Below are positions 16,776-25,181 of a DNA stretch of 44,086 bases, piece by piece. The notes under the pieces were generated by a model. That model did not search any database and was not told the DNA's origin. It worked only from the letters and a program-made list of their open reading frames with translations. A program made the position numbers and the translations under genes. Each line of letters starts with the position of its first letter. Within the stretch, counting starts at the first letter, position 1. This DNA is from JAAYJR01 sp964563975. GTDB lineage: Bacteria > Bacteroidota > Bacteroidia > Bacteroidales > Prolixibacteraceae. Where the stretch lies: positions 1-44,086 of the forward strand of contig CAZLZJ010000014.1 of NCBI GenBank assembly GCA_964563975.1, read 5' to 3'.

Positions 16776-18071
16776 TCAGAATTTAAGTAACTTTTCCACC
16801 TTTCTCCTTACTTCATCGGGATCAGGATCAATATCAAAAACATATTCCGGTTGAAGATAATGGAGCTTTTTTTCCGTTTTAAACCTTAATTCACCCCCAC
16901 CGGTAATATTAAGCATAATAACAGCTTCTTTATCTATTGCCCTATTTTTCACGGCCTCCATAAGTGTAGCTGTAGCCACTCCTGCTGCAGGATGTATATC
17001 AATACCTTCTGCTTCCTCAAACAGTAGGGATGCCTCCCGAAGCATCTGATTTGATGCTACCAAAACATCACCCCCCGTATCTTTCAATGCATCATATAAC
17101 CCTCCTGTAACAGAATATGGCGGTTTTCTATTTGACAATACTTTAGCATCTATCTCCTCTACCTGTTTTCTTGCTTTCTCCATATCCATTGGAAGCATAT
17201 TTCTTGAATCTTTTTTCCAGGCATCTGAAATTGGATTAAAGGGTGCATTTTGAGACACTATAAGTTTCATTTTTTTATCTCCATACCCTCCATCGGCTAA
17301 AAGCCTGAGATTAGCTTCCCAGGCAGCAACAGCTCCTGTTCCGCTTCCCACGGCCTGAAAATAATAATCCGGTATCTGCCCTATTTTAGTTGCCGCAGAA
17401 AGTACCGTTGTTCCCATTCCATCGCGACGAGCTATATTCTTTGCTCCACCCTCCGGTATAAAACCATTTAATCCTGACACAATATTTGATAAGTAAATTG
17501 CATCATAGTAGTCACTTCCCGACCTACTGCAAATAAGTTTCACACAGCTGTTCAGAGGTTTTTCAAACCAAAGGGTTTTAATATAATCTTCAGGTACACA
17601 TAATAAAAGTGGAATATTATTTTCGGAACATACCTTGGCAAACGCCCTTGATGTGTTCCCTGCCGATGCCAATACAAGTATTTTATTCATTTCAGAAGTC
17701 ATTCGCCCGCAAACAGAATAGGCTTCAGTCTCCTTAAAACTGCAGGTTGTCATTTCTGCCCCCTTTTCAGGCCAGTAGCCACTAAAAGTTATCCATAAAT
17801 TGTGCAACCCAATCTTTTTAGCCAATCTCTCACTTTTATATGTTACCGGGGCAGAAGAGCCTTTTAGCATCCGGTTAACAGGCAGCCAATCAGAAAATAT
17901 ATACAATCCGTATGATTCATCTTTGACTATTAATTGTTGTTTATCATATACTGCACGTATCAAAGTAGGATCAGTTTCTCCCGGAGCATCTAATAACCAT
18001 CCTGTATCCTCAAATATATTGCCACTCCTTACAGACTGTAACAGGTAATTAGTTTTGGTAAAATCTTTCAT
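16776..18071 (-). CDS. cysteate synthase (PLP-dependent)
   Basis: Member of the threonine synthase-like fold-type II PLP enzymes, 431 residues. It most resembles cysteate synthase, which makes L-cysteate from O-phosphoserine and sulfite. Visible features: TTCSFKETEAYSV with the likely Schiff-base Lys at residue 113, LASAGNTSRAFA (136-145) for the substrate and cofactor, EGGAKNIARRDGMGTTVL, and AVGSGTGAVAAWEANLRL, the glycine loop that grips PLP phosphate. LNITGGGELRF near the end is also typical. Archaeal homologues serve coenzyme M synthesis; in Bacteroidota cysteate feeds sulfonolipid (capnine-type) synthesis. The cysteate acyltransferase needed for that is not in the window. True threonine synthase is the main alternative. 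Confidence 0.85.
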   Translation of the reverse strand: MKDFTKTNYLLQSVRSGNIFEDTGWLLDAPGETDPTLIRAVYDKQQLIVKDESYGLYIFSDWLPVNRMLKGSSAPVTYKSERLAKKIGLHNLWITFSGYWPEKGAEMTTCSFKETEAYSVCGRMTSEMNKILVLASAGNTSRAFAKVCSENNIPLLLCVPEDYIKTLWFEKPLNSCVKLICSRSGSDYYDAIYLSNIVSGLNGFIPEGGAKNIARRDGMGTTVLSAATKIGQIPDYYFQAVGSGTGAVAAWEANLRLLADGGYGDKKMKLIVSQNAPFNPISDAWKKDSRNMLPMDMEKARKQVEEIDAKVLSNRKPPYSVTGGLYDALKDTGGDVLVASNQMLREASLLFEEAEGIDIHPAAGVATATLMEAVKNRAIDKEAVIMLNITGGGELRFKTEKKLHYLQPEYVFDIDPDPDEVRRKVEKLLKF

Positions 18072-18132
18072 TCGTTTAAAATTTTGTAATTATTTAAATA
18101 TAAACTAATTAAAAATTTGAGAATCGTTCGTA

Positions 18133-18204
18133 TCATCTGATCAAAATTAAAAGTTTTCCAAGTATTATACAGCTTGTCCCGGTTTTAAGCGGGATGCCCA
18201 TTTC
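18133..18204 (+). repeat. dispersed intergenic repeat, fuller copy
   Basis: An AT-rich arm starting TCATCTGATCAAAATTAAAA joins a GC-richer core at 18177-18204 that begins TCCCGGTTTTAAGCGGGA and ends ATTTC. The core matches the reverse complement of 12079-12106 at 26 of 28 positions; the arm matches 7471-7526. It lies between the divergent cysteate synthase and SGNH hydrolase genes. No coding capacity is visible. Confidence 0.6.
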
Positions 18205-18303
18205 AAAGCACCCCTTTCAAAAAACAAAAGTAACAATTTGAATTTTTTTTGTAACATAAAATCAAAATTAATATTATAAATTGCCTGAGTTAAAAAATCA
18301 AAA

Positions 18304-18972
18304 ATGAAAAAATCAGCTATTCCCTTAAAATTGATTCTGGCAACACTGTTATTTTGCAATATATTATCCTCAAACGGCCAGGATCCTAACCGCTTCCTTA
18401 AAAGAATTGAGGAACTCGACACAATGCAGTATAAGCTTTATCCTGAAAAAAAACTTGCACTTTTCACAGGAAGCTCCACAATATTCATGTGGAAAGATAT
18501 TCAATCCTATTTCCCTGAAGTTAACGTTATTAACCACGGATTTGGCGGCTCGCATTTTAGCGACCTTCTCTATTTTTACGACCGGCTGATAATAAAATAT
18601 ACTCCTGATTTCCTTTTCATCTATGAAGGCGATAATGATATTGCTTATAATAAAAAAGTTTCTGATATTGTTAAAACAGCAAAATCAATTATAAATAAAG
18701 CAGTAAAAGATCTTCCGGATACTAAAATAATAATAATTTCTGCGAAGCCCAGTATTGCAAGAGAGCATTTTAAGAAGGAGTATATGCTGCTCAACAAAAA
18801 GTTGAAAAAATTGTGCAAACATTATCCAAATATTGAGTTTGCCGATATCTGGAGTGTTATGACCGATAAGCAGGGAGATATATTTAAAGATATTTTTCTT
18901 AATGACGGATTACATTTGAATGAAAAAGGGTATCAGATATGGAGTAAAGCACTTTCCCGCTATATAAACTAA
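18304..18972 (+). CDS. secreted SGNH/GDSL-type hydrolase
   Basis: Exported hydrolase or lipase-like esterase of 222 residues. A signal peptide spans residues 1-25 (cleavage near SSNGQ). The four SGNH blocks are all present: block I FTGSSTI with the nucleophile Ser at 57, block II NHGFGGS with Gly near 81, block III YEGDNDI with Asn 111, and block V DGLHLNEKGY with the Asp-x-x-His pair near residue 205. The natural substrate is not predictable; carbohydrate acetyl esters or phospholipids are common for the fold. It converges with the PHP-domain gene 35 bp downstream. Confidence 0.9.
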   Translation: MKKSAIPLKLILATLLFCNILSSNGQDPNRFLKRIEELDTMQYKLYPEKKLALFTGSSTIFMWKDIQSYFPEVNVINHGFGGSHFSDLLYFYDRLIIKYTPDFLFIYEGDNDIAYNKKVSDIVKTAKSIINKAVKDLPDTKIIIISAKPSIAREHFKKEYMLLNKKLKKLCKHYPNIEFADIWSVMTDKQGDIFKDIFLNDGLHLNEKGYQIWSKALSRYIN

Positions 18973-19007
18973 ATTAAAGTGAATATCTAAACAATGCAGC
19001 ACCTTTT

Positions 19008-20126
19008 TCAGTTATTTGAAATTTTTAATGTAATAACCAAATTTCCGTCGGAACTGACAAGAGCATTATTTACTTTATAATAAATTCTCAATTCGTTTTG
19101 TGTACCTACCTGTTCAGAGTTTCCTCTCAACTCTAAGGCAGTATGCCTGTGCGGCAATAGGATCCGGTTCACGGGAGCATCAAAACCTATTCCGGGTTGA
19201 ACCAATTCCAAATGATATTCAATATCTGAATTATTCTCTATTACAACATATTTTGTTTGACCATTCTTCAATTGCCCTTGTGGATTATATATTTTTACCG
19301 ATGCAAAAAAGAGGGCTTCCAGCAAATTTGCAGGGCCGGCAAGTGTATTGTTAAAAAGTGCTGCCGTCCGCCTGCTAAAAAGAGCTTCCCGAATTCCTCC
19401 CCTGGTTCTGCTTCGGGAAAAAACAAGAGTAAGAGGCCTGGTAATATTATTCATGTCATATCGCATATTAACGGGGCTGTGAATATCGGAGTTGGCAAAC
19501 ATCGTCAGTTTTTTTGAAACTGCCCAGTCAATTGCTTCAGGATAATACTCCCCGTCATTAAAAACCTCAATCCCATGTAACAAATCACCATTCAATAAAT
19601 TTGTATGTTCAGCCCACCAAAGTGTAGAATCAGGTTGTTGAACTTTCCACCCGGGATGATTCCATAAAATAAAGGCTCCCTGATCACGGGCTTCCCTGAC
19701 AGCATCCATAACATTTTCCCTTTCAAGCAAATTGGCATTTTTTATAAAAAGGCAGTTCAGATGACCGGGAGGCATACTTCTGGTAATTTCAGCCCCTTTG
19801 ATCAAAATTATATTTAATTTATTGGCTAAAGGTTCTGCAATTTCATGCGATCGATTATGATCCGATACAATATCCTTCGAATGTGGCCTGTATTCAATAT
19901 GGTCGGTAATGGACACAGCATCCAATCCGTCACGCCAGGCCTCCTCTACCCTAACGGTAGGCCAGACAGTACCATCTGAAAATACTGTATGTGTATGAAA
20001 ATCACATTTTAATGTCGTATATCCGGGAATATCAGGAATATGAATAATCTTCCGCGATTGTCCGCTTAAAAACGACAAACAAAACAGAACCAAAAAAAAT
20101 GTTAAAATATATCTGATTTTCATCAT
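19008..20126 (-). CDS. secreted PHP-domain phosphoesterase (Sb-PDE-like)
   Basis: Protein of 372 residues with a signal peptide (hydrophobic run ending LSFLSGQ near residue 23). A PHP domain follows with its metal-binding motifs: CDFHTHTVFSDGTV near residue 40, SITDHIEYRP, IKGAEITR, LWNHPGW and ANSDIHSP. A C-terminal part of about 110 residues (from IKYNPQ-like KIYNPQGQLKN) looks like a beta-sandwich. PHP domains hydrolyse phosphomono- or diesters with a trinuclear metal centre; the exported form with this architecture resembles the Sb-PDE family of phosphodiesterases. The mature enzyme should be periplasmic, so phosphate scavenging is a reasonable inference. A start at Met 2 (20123) is equally possible. 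Confidence 0.85.
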   Translation of the reverse strand: MMKIRYILTFFLVLFCLSFLSGQSRKIIHIPDIPGYTTLKCDFHTHTVFSDGTVWPTVRVEEAWRDGLDAVSITDHIEYRPHSKDIVSDHNRSHEIAEPLANKLNIILIKGAEITRSMPPGHLNCLFIKNANLLERENVMDAVREARDQGAFILWNHPGWKVQQPDSTLWWAEHTNLLNGDLLHGIEVFNDGEYYPEAIDWAVSKKLTMFANSDIHSPVNMRYDMNNITRPLTLVFSRSRTRGGIREALFSRRTAALFNNTLAGPANLLEALFFASVKIYNPQGQLKNGQTKYVVIENNSDIEYHLELVQPGIGFDAPVNRILLPHRHTALELRGNSEQVGTQNELRIYYKVNNALVSSDGNLVITLKISNN

Positions 20127-20357
20127 ACCCGGTTTTTATCATCAATCTTTAATTGCCCTAAATATCAGCTTTTTTTACCTCTTTTACAACTTTTTTCTCT
20201 ACCATAATAACCTGAAATTAATTTAATGTTACTCACTTAAATGCCTAATCTTTATTTTTGAAATAAAGGTTAATAGCCTTGATTGGTGTTTAAAATATTT
20301 CAATATTTGTTAGCTTATTTAAAAAGCAAACATATTAATATATTCATATAGTACACT

Positions 20358-22682
20358 ATGAACATAAATTTTTCAAAAACAGAACAGGCATTTTTTGACG
20401 AGTCTAAAATTCAAAATATCACTACCCGCATCCCTTATATTACAGTCGATAGTTTTCCGAAACTGGGTCTATTATCGGCCTTAAGCTTTTTAGAATGGGT
20501 ATCTGAAAATCCCCATGGTGTGGTTAGTCTTCCAACCGGAAAAACTGCAGAATATTTCATTCAATTCACACATAATCTGCTTGACAACTGGAATAATAAA
20601 CAGGGTATGGAGATACGTGAAAAATATGGTCTGAAAGATTTGAATAAACCTGTTTTAAGTGAACTTCAGTTTGTACAAAGCGGAGATTTTTATCCTATCA
20701 GTTCACAACAACACAATAGTCTATGCTATTATGTTACCAAAAGATATATTGAAGGCTTCGGATTGGATATTAATAAAGCTTTATTAATAAACTCTGATAA
20801 TATACCTCTGTCGGAGGGAAAGCATTTTTCTGATATATTCCCTGACAATATAATTGATCTCTCACTCAGGTACAGAGAAGCAAAGTCGCAATTGGAACGA
20901 ATACAAAAAGATTCAATATTCAAAATTGATCAATGGTGCACCGGGTATGAAAACAGCATAAGAGAAAAAGGAGGTATAGGCTTTTTTCTTGGAGGTATTG
21001 GCCCTGATGGTCATATTGCATTTAATACCAGAGGCTCTCTTCACTTTTCTGCCACACGCCTGACCGAAACCAACTTTGAAACTCAGGCAGTAACAGCAAC
21101 AGATCTGGGAGGAATTGAAGTTTCCGGAAATAGATTGGTCATTACAATAGGCCTTGGGTCTCTTCTCTATAATAGTGACAATAAAGCAATTATTTATGCA
21201 GCAGGAGAAGCAATTGCCGGTACCATTAAAAATTCACTGGAGAACGAACCAACAGTTATCTATCCTGCCACATCTTTTCAAAAACTTAAAAACAGTAGAT
21301 TTTATCTGACCGAAGGAGCAGCCGTAGCACTTGAAGATGCAATTGAATATTATTACAGCTCAGGAACATGGACACATCAAAAAACAGAAAGGGCAGTTAT
21401 TGAGTTGTGTAAAAAAATAAATAAATTCGGAGGTAAGCTGGAGCTTAAAGACCTGAAAGCTGATAAATACTGTAGTCGTATTCCCAATCTGAGCAAAGAC
21501 ACGGTTCAGTCGGTTATGGATTCCATTCTGGCTAAAATCAACAAGGGTATACATAAAGAGACTAACCAGATTTATTATCATACCGGCCCTCACCATGACG
21601 ATATAATGTTGGGTATCATGCCGCTTACCAACAGGCAGTCAAGAGAGTCAAGTAACCGGCTTCATTTTTCAATAATGACATCCGGCTATACTGCGGTAAC
21701 AAACACTTTCCTTTATGAACTCCTGAAAGATACAAAGTGCCTGCTAAACAACAATCAGATTCAAATGATTGAGTATTCCAATTTCTTTATCGACGGATTC
21801 AAATATAAATGGGACAAAGATGTATATCACTATCTTGATAATGTAGCAGCACAAAATGCCGAAGAAAAACGGCGCGGGGTATGTCACAGATTAGTCAGGG
21901 CATTAGTACTTATATGGAAAATAGAAAATAAAAGCGGCCTGACAAATGTTATAAATGAAATATTAACAATCCTGAAAGACAGTTACGACGGCAGTGAAAA
22001 CCCTACTGAAATCCAGCAATTAAAAGGGATGATTCGAGAATTTGAAGAGGAGCTGGTATGGGCACATTATGGCGTACAGGTAAAAAATATCCATCACCTC
22101 CACTTAGGTTTTTACCATAACAATATAATGGGAAGCAAGCCTGATATGGATAGAGATGTAATGCCCATATTGAAAGAGTTGCGAAAATATAAGCCAACCC
22201 GCCTCAGCCTGGCAATGGATCCTCAGGGCAGCGGTCCGGATACACACTACAAAGTATTACAATCCATTGCACGTGCAGTGGAAGAGTGGAATAAAGAGGA
22301 AGATCTTAGCGAATTACGTATTATAGGGTACCGGAATGTATGGTTCAAATATAATCCCTGGGATGTAGAGATTATTGTTCCTGTCTCCCTTAATTCGCTG
22401 GCCACTCTTAATAAATCATTTTCCGAATGTTATGTTACACAAGTGAATGCATCTTTCCCAAGTTATCAACATGATGGAAAATTCAGCGAACTGGTTCAAA
22501 AAATATGGTTTGAACAGCATAAGCAAATTCAACTGTTACTTGGTAAAAATTTCTTTTATCAAAATGATCTCCCTTTGCTTAGGGCAACTCACGGTATGAT
22601 ATATATCAGAGAATTAACTGTTAATCAATTTCTTGAGGAGGCATCAAAATTGGGAAAATCAGTTGAGGGATTATTTGTTTAA
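20358..22682 (+). CDS. two-domain NagB-like deaminase / PIG-L-like deacetylase
   Basis: Protein of 774 residues with no signal peptide. Residues 1 to about 345 resemble glucosamine-6-phosphate deaminase: SLPTGKTAEYF (57-67), SGDFYPIS (108-115) in the place of the catalytic DEY loop, and GGIGPDGHIAFN (212-223) with Asp 217 and His 219. The Glu that follows in NagB (Glu148 in NEPGSS) is Thr 224 here (NTRGS), so deaminase chemistry may be altered. Residues about 400-690 resemble PIG-L N-deacetylases: GPHHDDIMLG (410-419) and GPDTHYKV with His 630 give the zinc ligands. Related NagB-PIG-L proteins of about 660 residues occur in Bacteroides; this one is longer and divergent. A canonical nagB follows after 86 bp. 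A role in deacetylating and isomerising an amino-sugar phosphate is inferred. Confidence 0.82.
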   Translation: MNINFSKTEQAFFDESKIQNITTRIPYITVDSFPKLGLLSALSFLEWVSENPHGVVSLPTGKTAEYFIQFTHNLLDNWNNKQGMEIREKYGLKDLNKPVLSELQFVQSGDFYPISSQQHNSLCYYVTKRYIEGFGLDINKALLINSDNIPLSEGKHFSDIFPDNIIDLSLRYREAKSQLERIQKDSIFKIDQWCTGYENSIREKGGIGFFLGGIGPDGHIAFNTRGSLHFSATRLTETNFETQAVTATDLGGIEVSGNRLVITIGLGSLLYNSDNKAIIYAAGEAIAGTIKNSLENEPTVIYPATSFQKLKNSRFYLTEGAAVALEDAIEYYYSSGTWTHQKTERAVIELCKKINKFGGKLELKDLKADKYCSRIPNLSKDTVQSVMDSILAKINKGIHKETNQIYYHTGPHHDDIMLGIMPLTNRQSRESSNRLHFSIMTSGYTAVTNTFLYELLKDTKCLLNNNQIQMIEYSNFFIDGFKYKWDKDVYHYLDNVAAQNAEEKRRGVCHRLVRALVLIWKIENKSGLTNVINEILTILKDSYDGSENPTEIQQLKGMIREFEEELVWAHYGVQVKNIHHLHLGFYHNNIMGSKPDMDRDVMPILKELRKYKPTRLSLAMDPQGSGPDTHYKVLQSIARAVEEWNKEEDLSELRIIGYRNVWFKYNPWDVEIIVPVSLNSLATLNKSFSECYVTQVNASFPSYQHDGKFSELVQKIWFEQHKQIQLLLGKNFFYQNDLPLLRATHGMIYIRELTVNQFLEEASKLGKSVEGLFV

Positions 22683-22768
22683 TATAAAATTTTTATTATT
22701 ATTTAAAATTATCTCCGGATTTCAAAAATAGTACTTAACTAATATGTTTAACTTTTAAATTATCAATT

Positions 22769-23584
22769 ATGAGAATCCTTATCCATGAAAATTATCAACA
22801 ACTTAGTAAGTGGACTGCTTACTATATTGCCAATAAAATAAAAAAATTTAATCCGACTAATGAAACACCCTTCGTACTGGGACTTCCGACAGGTTCTTCG
22901 CCAATCGGTACCTATACCGGATTAATTGAGCTTGTTAAACAAGGTAAGTTATCCTTTAAAAATGTTGTAACATTCAACATGGATGAATATGTGGGCATAC
23001 CTGAAGACCACCCCAAAAGCTACCACTCTTTTATGGATAAGCATTTTTTTAACCATATTGATATACCCCGCGAAAATATCAATATCCTGAACGGCAACGC
23101 AATTGACTTGGAAAAAGAGTGCTCCGATTATGAAAAAAAGATTAAAAATTTAGGAGGAATAAAACTGTTTCTTGGTGGTATTGGCCCCGACGGCCACATT
23201 GCATTTAACGAACCGGGCTCTTCGCTGAAGTCAAAAACCAGAATAAAAACCCTCACATACGATACTATTGTAGCCAATTCCAGGTTTTTTGACAACGATA
23301 TCAAAAAAGTGCCTGAAACAGCGCTGACAGTAGGAGTTGATACAGTGATGCAGGCTGATGAGGTAATAATTATAGTAAATGGGTATAATAAAGCAAGGGC
23401 GCTGAAAAAAGTAGTAGAAGAAGGTATAAATCATATGTGGACAGTTTCAGTTTTACAGCTTCACCCCAAGGGAATAATAGTTTGTGATGATGATGCAACA
23501 ATGGAGCTTATGGTAAAAACCGTAAAATACTATAAAGATATTGAAAAAGAAGAGCTGATGAAAAAGCCTGAATTAGCTGATTAG
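22769..23584 (+). CDS. nagB: glucosamine-6-phosphate deaminase
   Basis: Converts glucosamine 6-phosphate to fructose 6-phosphate and ammonia, feeding amino sugars into glycolysis. The 271 residues align position for position with E. coli NagB at the active site: GLPTGSSPIGTY (38-49) for phosphate, FNMDEYVGI with the base Asp 72, and GGIGPDGHIAFNEPGSSL with Asp 141, His 143 and Glu 148. It lies 86 bp after the two-domain NagB/PIG-L gene on the same strand, probably cotranscribed. No nagA-type deacetylase gene is in the window. Confidence 0.96.
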   Translation: MRILIHENYQQLSKWTAYYIANKIKKFNPTNETPFVLGLPTGSSPIGTYTGLIELVKQGKLSFKNVVTFNMDEYVGIPEDHPKSYHSFMDKHFFNHIDIPRENINILNGNAIDLEKECSDYEKKIKNLGGIKLFLGGIGPDGHIAFNEPGSSLKSKTRIKTLTYDTIVANSRFFDNDIKKVPETALTVGVDTVMQADEVIIIVNGYNKARALKKVVEEGINHMWTVSVLQLHPKGIIVCDDDATMELMVKTVKYYKDIEKEELMKKPELAD

Positions 23585-23623
23585 TATTTTCCCGGCCGGC
23601 CTTGAAAATAACACCTTTTGACT

Positions 23624-24433
23624 TTAAAAAAAATATTTATACAATTTAACAAGTCCAAATATTATTACCAATGTAAAAATAATTGCAGCACCTGAGGGAA
23701 TATCCAAAAAATATGAAATCAACAGCCCTGTAGTACTCCCGAAAAAAGCAAAAAAAGATGATAAAAAAAGCAGCTTTTTAAAATCTCTGGTGAAAATATT
23801 TGCCGTAGCCTGAGGAATCGTTAAAAGAGATAGAATTAAAATAATTCCAACAACCCTTATATTTAACACAACAGTTAAAGCTATTAATATAATAATTAAA
23901 TAATTAAAAAGTGTAACAGGTAATCCTGCTGCTTTTGCAAACTCCTCATCAAAGGCTATATATAAAATAACACGGTAATAGAGGGCAAAAAATGTTATAA
24001 TCACTGTAACCAAAATCAGCATCCACCATAATTCTGATTTTGACACAGTAAGTATATTGCCAAAAAGGTAACTCATCAGGTTAGGGGTATATCCCGGAGT
24101 CAAAAATACAAATATAATACCTGCTGCCATTCCAAGCGACCACCAGATTGCTATGGAAGAGTCTTCTCTTACTTTTCCTACCTTAGTGAAAAATTGAATT
24201 CCAAGAGCCGACAAAACTGCAAAGGCAACAGCCCCGATCAGAGGGTTAAAGCCCAGATAAAAGGCAAGGCCTATTCCACCAAAGGAAGCATGCGTTATAC
24301 CACCACTGACAAAAACAATTCGTCTTGATACAATATATGTACCTATAATGCCACATGAAATGCTTGCAAAAACAGCAGCAATAAAAGCTTTTTGAAAAAA
24401 ATCGTAAGAAAACAATAATATAATATCTTTCAT
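23624..24433 (-). CDS. znuB: zinc/manganese-type ABC transporter permease
   Basis: Integral membrane subunit (ABC-3 family) of a divalent metal importer, 269 residues with about eight transmembrane helices. Family signatures include GIIGTYIVSRRIVFVSGGIT, HASFGGIGLAFYLGFNP and VVGIILILSLLTIPQATA near the C-terminus. It begins one base after the ATPase gene stops, so the three genes form a tight operon. Zinc is the likeliest substrate given the binding protein, though manganese transporters share this fold. Confidence 0.9.
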   Translation of the reverse strand: MKDIILLFSYDFFQKAFIAAVFASISCGIIGTYIVSRRIVFVSGGITHASFGGIGLAFYLGFNPLIGAVAFAVLSALGIQFFTKVGKVREDSSIAIWWSLGMAAGIIFVFLTPGYTPNLMSYLFGNILTVSKSELWWMLILVTVIITFFALYYRVILYIAFDEEFAKAAGLPVTLFNYLIIILIALTVVLNIRVVGIILILSLLTIPQATANIFTRDFKKLLFLSSFFAFFGSTTGLLISYFLDIPSGAAIIFTLVIIFGLVKLYKYFF

Positions 24434-24434
24434 T

Positions 24435-25181
24435 TTACCCGTGCTGTTTAAGTACTGTATGAGGAATCTCTCCGTGAGTGATCAGCTTGATCGGACAATT
24501 ATAACTGTTAAGCTGCTCCTGAGTAATAATATTATCGGGATGGTAATGTAAAGTAGTGTTAACGCAGGCAATAGATTTTACATAACTGGAAATAGTCCCA
24601 ATATCATGTGAAACCAATATAATAGCCATCCTGTTATTTAGCTCTTTCAGCCGTTCATATAATTCTCCCTCAAAACGGTTATCAACAAATGTATCAGGTT
24701 CATCAAGTATCAGTGCACATGGATCGCTGATCAAGGCTCTGCAAAGAAATACTCTCTGCATTTGTCCTCCCGAAAGATCACCTATTGCCTTATTCCTTAT
24801 ATTGAATATTCCCAATTCTTTTAAAAGGTTATCTACCTTTAACTTAATCTCCCTATTTTGAAATGATCCGGTTTTTTTCATAAGATAACCAGATCTCACA
24901 ACCTCAAAAACAGTAATTGGAAAATTCCGGTCGATATGTTTTACCTGGGGCAGGTAACCAAATGGAACACATTTTTTTTGTATGTCAGGCCTGAAAAGTA
25001 CCTTCCCTTGCATTGGCTTAAGCAATCCGAGAATTGCTTTCAGCAATGTTGTTTTTCCTCCGCCATTTGGACCTATGACTCCCAAAAAATCATTGTCATA
25101 TATCTCAAGATTCACATCTTTTAAAACAGGAACCTTGTCATATCCAACAGTCAAATTCTCTATTTTTATTAACGGATTCAT
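24435..25181 (-). CDS. znuC: zinc/manganese-type ABC transporter ATPase
   Basis: ATP-binding subunit, 248 residues: Walker A GPNGGGKTTLL near residue 37, Q-loop YLPQVKHID, signature LSGGQMQRVFLCRAL, Walker B ALILDEPDTFVD and switch His in LVSHDIG. Its ATG overlaps the stop of the binding-protein gene as ATGA (25181-25178), implying translational coupling. The Asp-rich DEPDTFVD loop and C-terminal tail fit the metal-uptake subfamily. Confidence 0.92.
   Translation of the reverse strand: MNPLIKIENLTVGYDKVPVLKDVNLEIYDNDFLGVIGPNGGGKTTLLKAILGLLKPMQGKVLFRPDIQKKCVPFGYLPQVKHIDRNFPITVFEVVRSGYLMKKTGSFQNREIKLKVDNLLKELGIFNIRNKAIGDLSGGQMQRVFLCRALISDPCALILDEPDTFVDNRFEGELYERLKELNNRMAIILVSHDIGTISSYVKSIACVNTTLHYHPDNIITQEQLNSYNCPIKLITHGEIPHTVLKQHG

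Noticed and set aside
18165..18422. Minus-strand open frame of 85 codons across the start of the SGNH hydrolase gene
   Set aside because: Overlaps the signal peptide region of a clear gene and part of the dispersed repeat; no recognisable features.
20158..20205. Minus-strand mini open frame of 15 codons (Lys and Val rich) just upstream of the PHP-domain gene
   Set aside because: Too short and low in complexity; no promoter or conservation evidence. It could be a leader peptide but nothing supports that.
23585..23610. Inverted repeat TATTTTC / GAAAATA around a CCGGCCGG palindrome between nagB and znuB
   Set aside because: The outer stem is weak, starts at the last base of the nagB stop codon, and has no following T-run that clearly marks a terminator; it may be a bidirectional terminator but evidence is thin.
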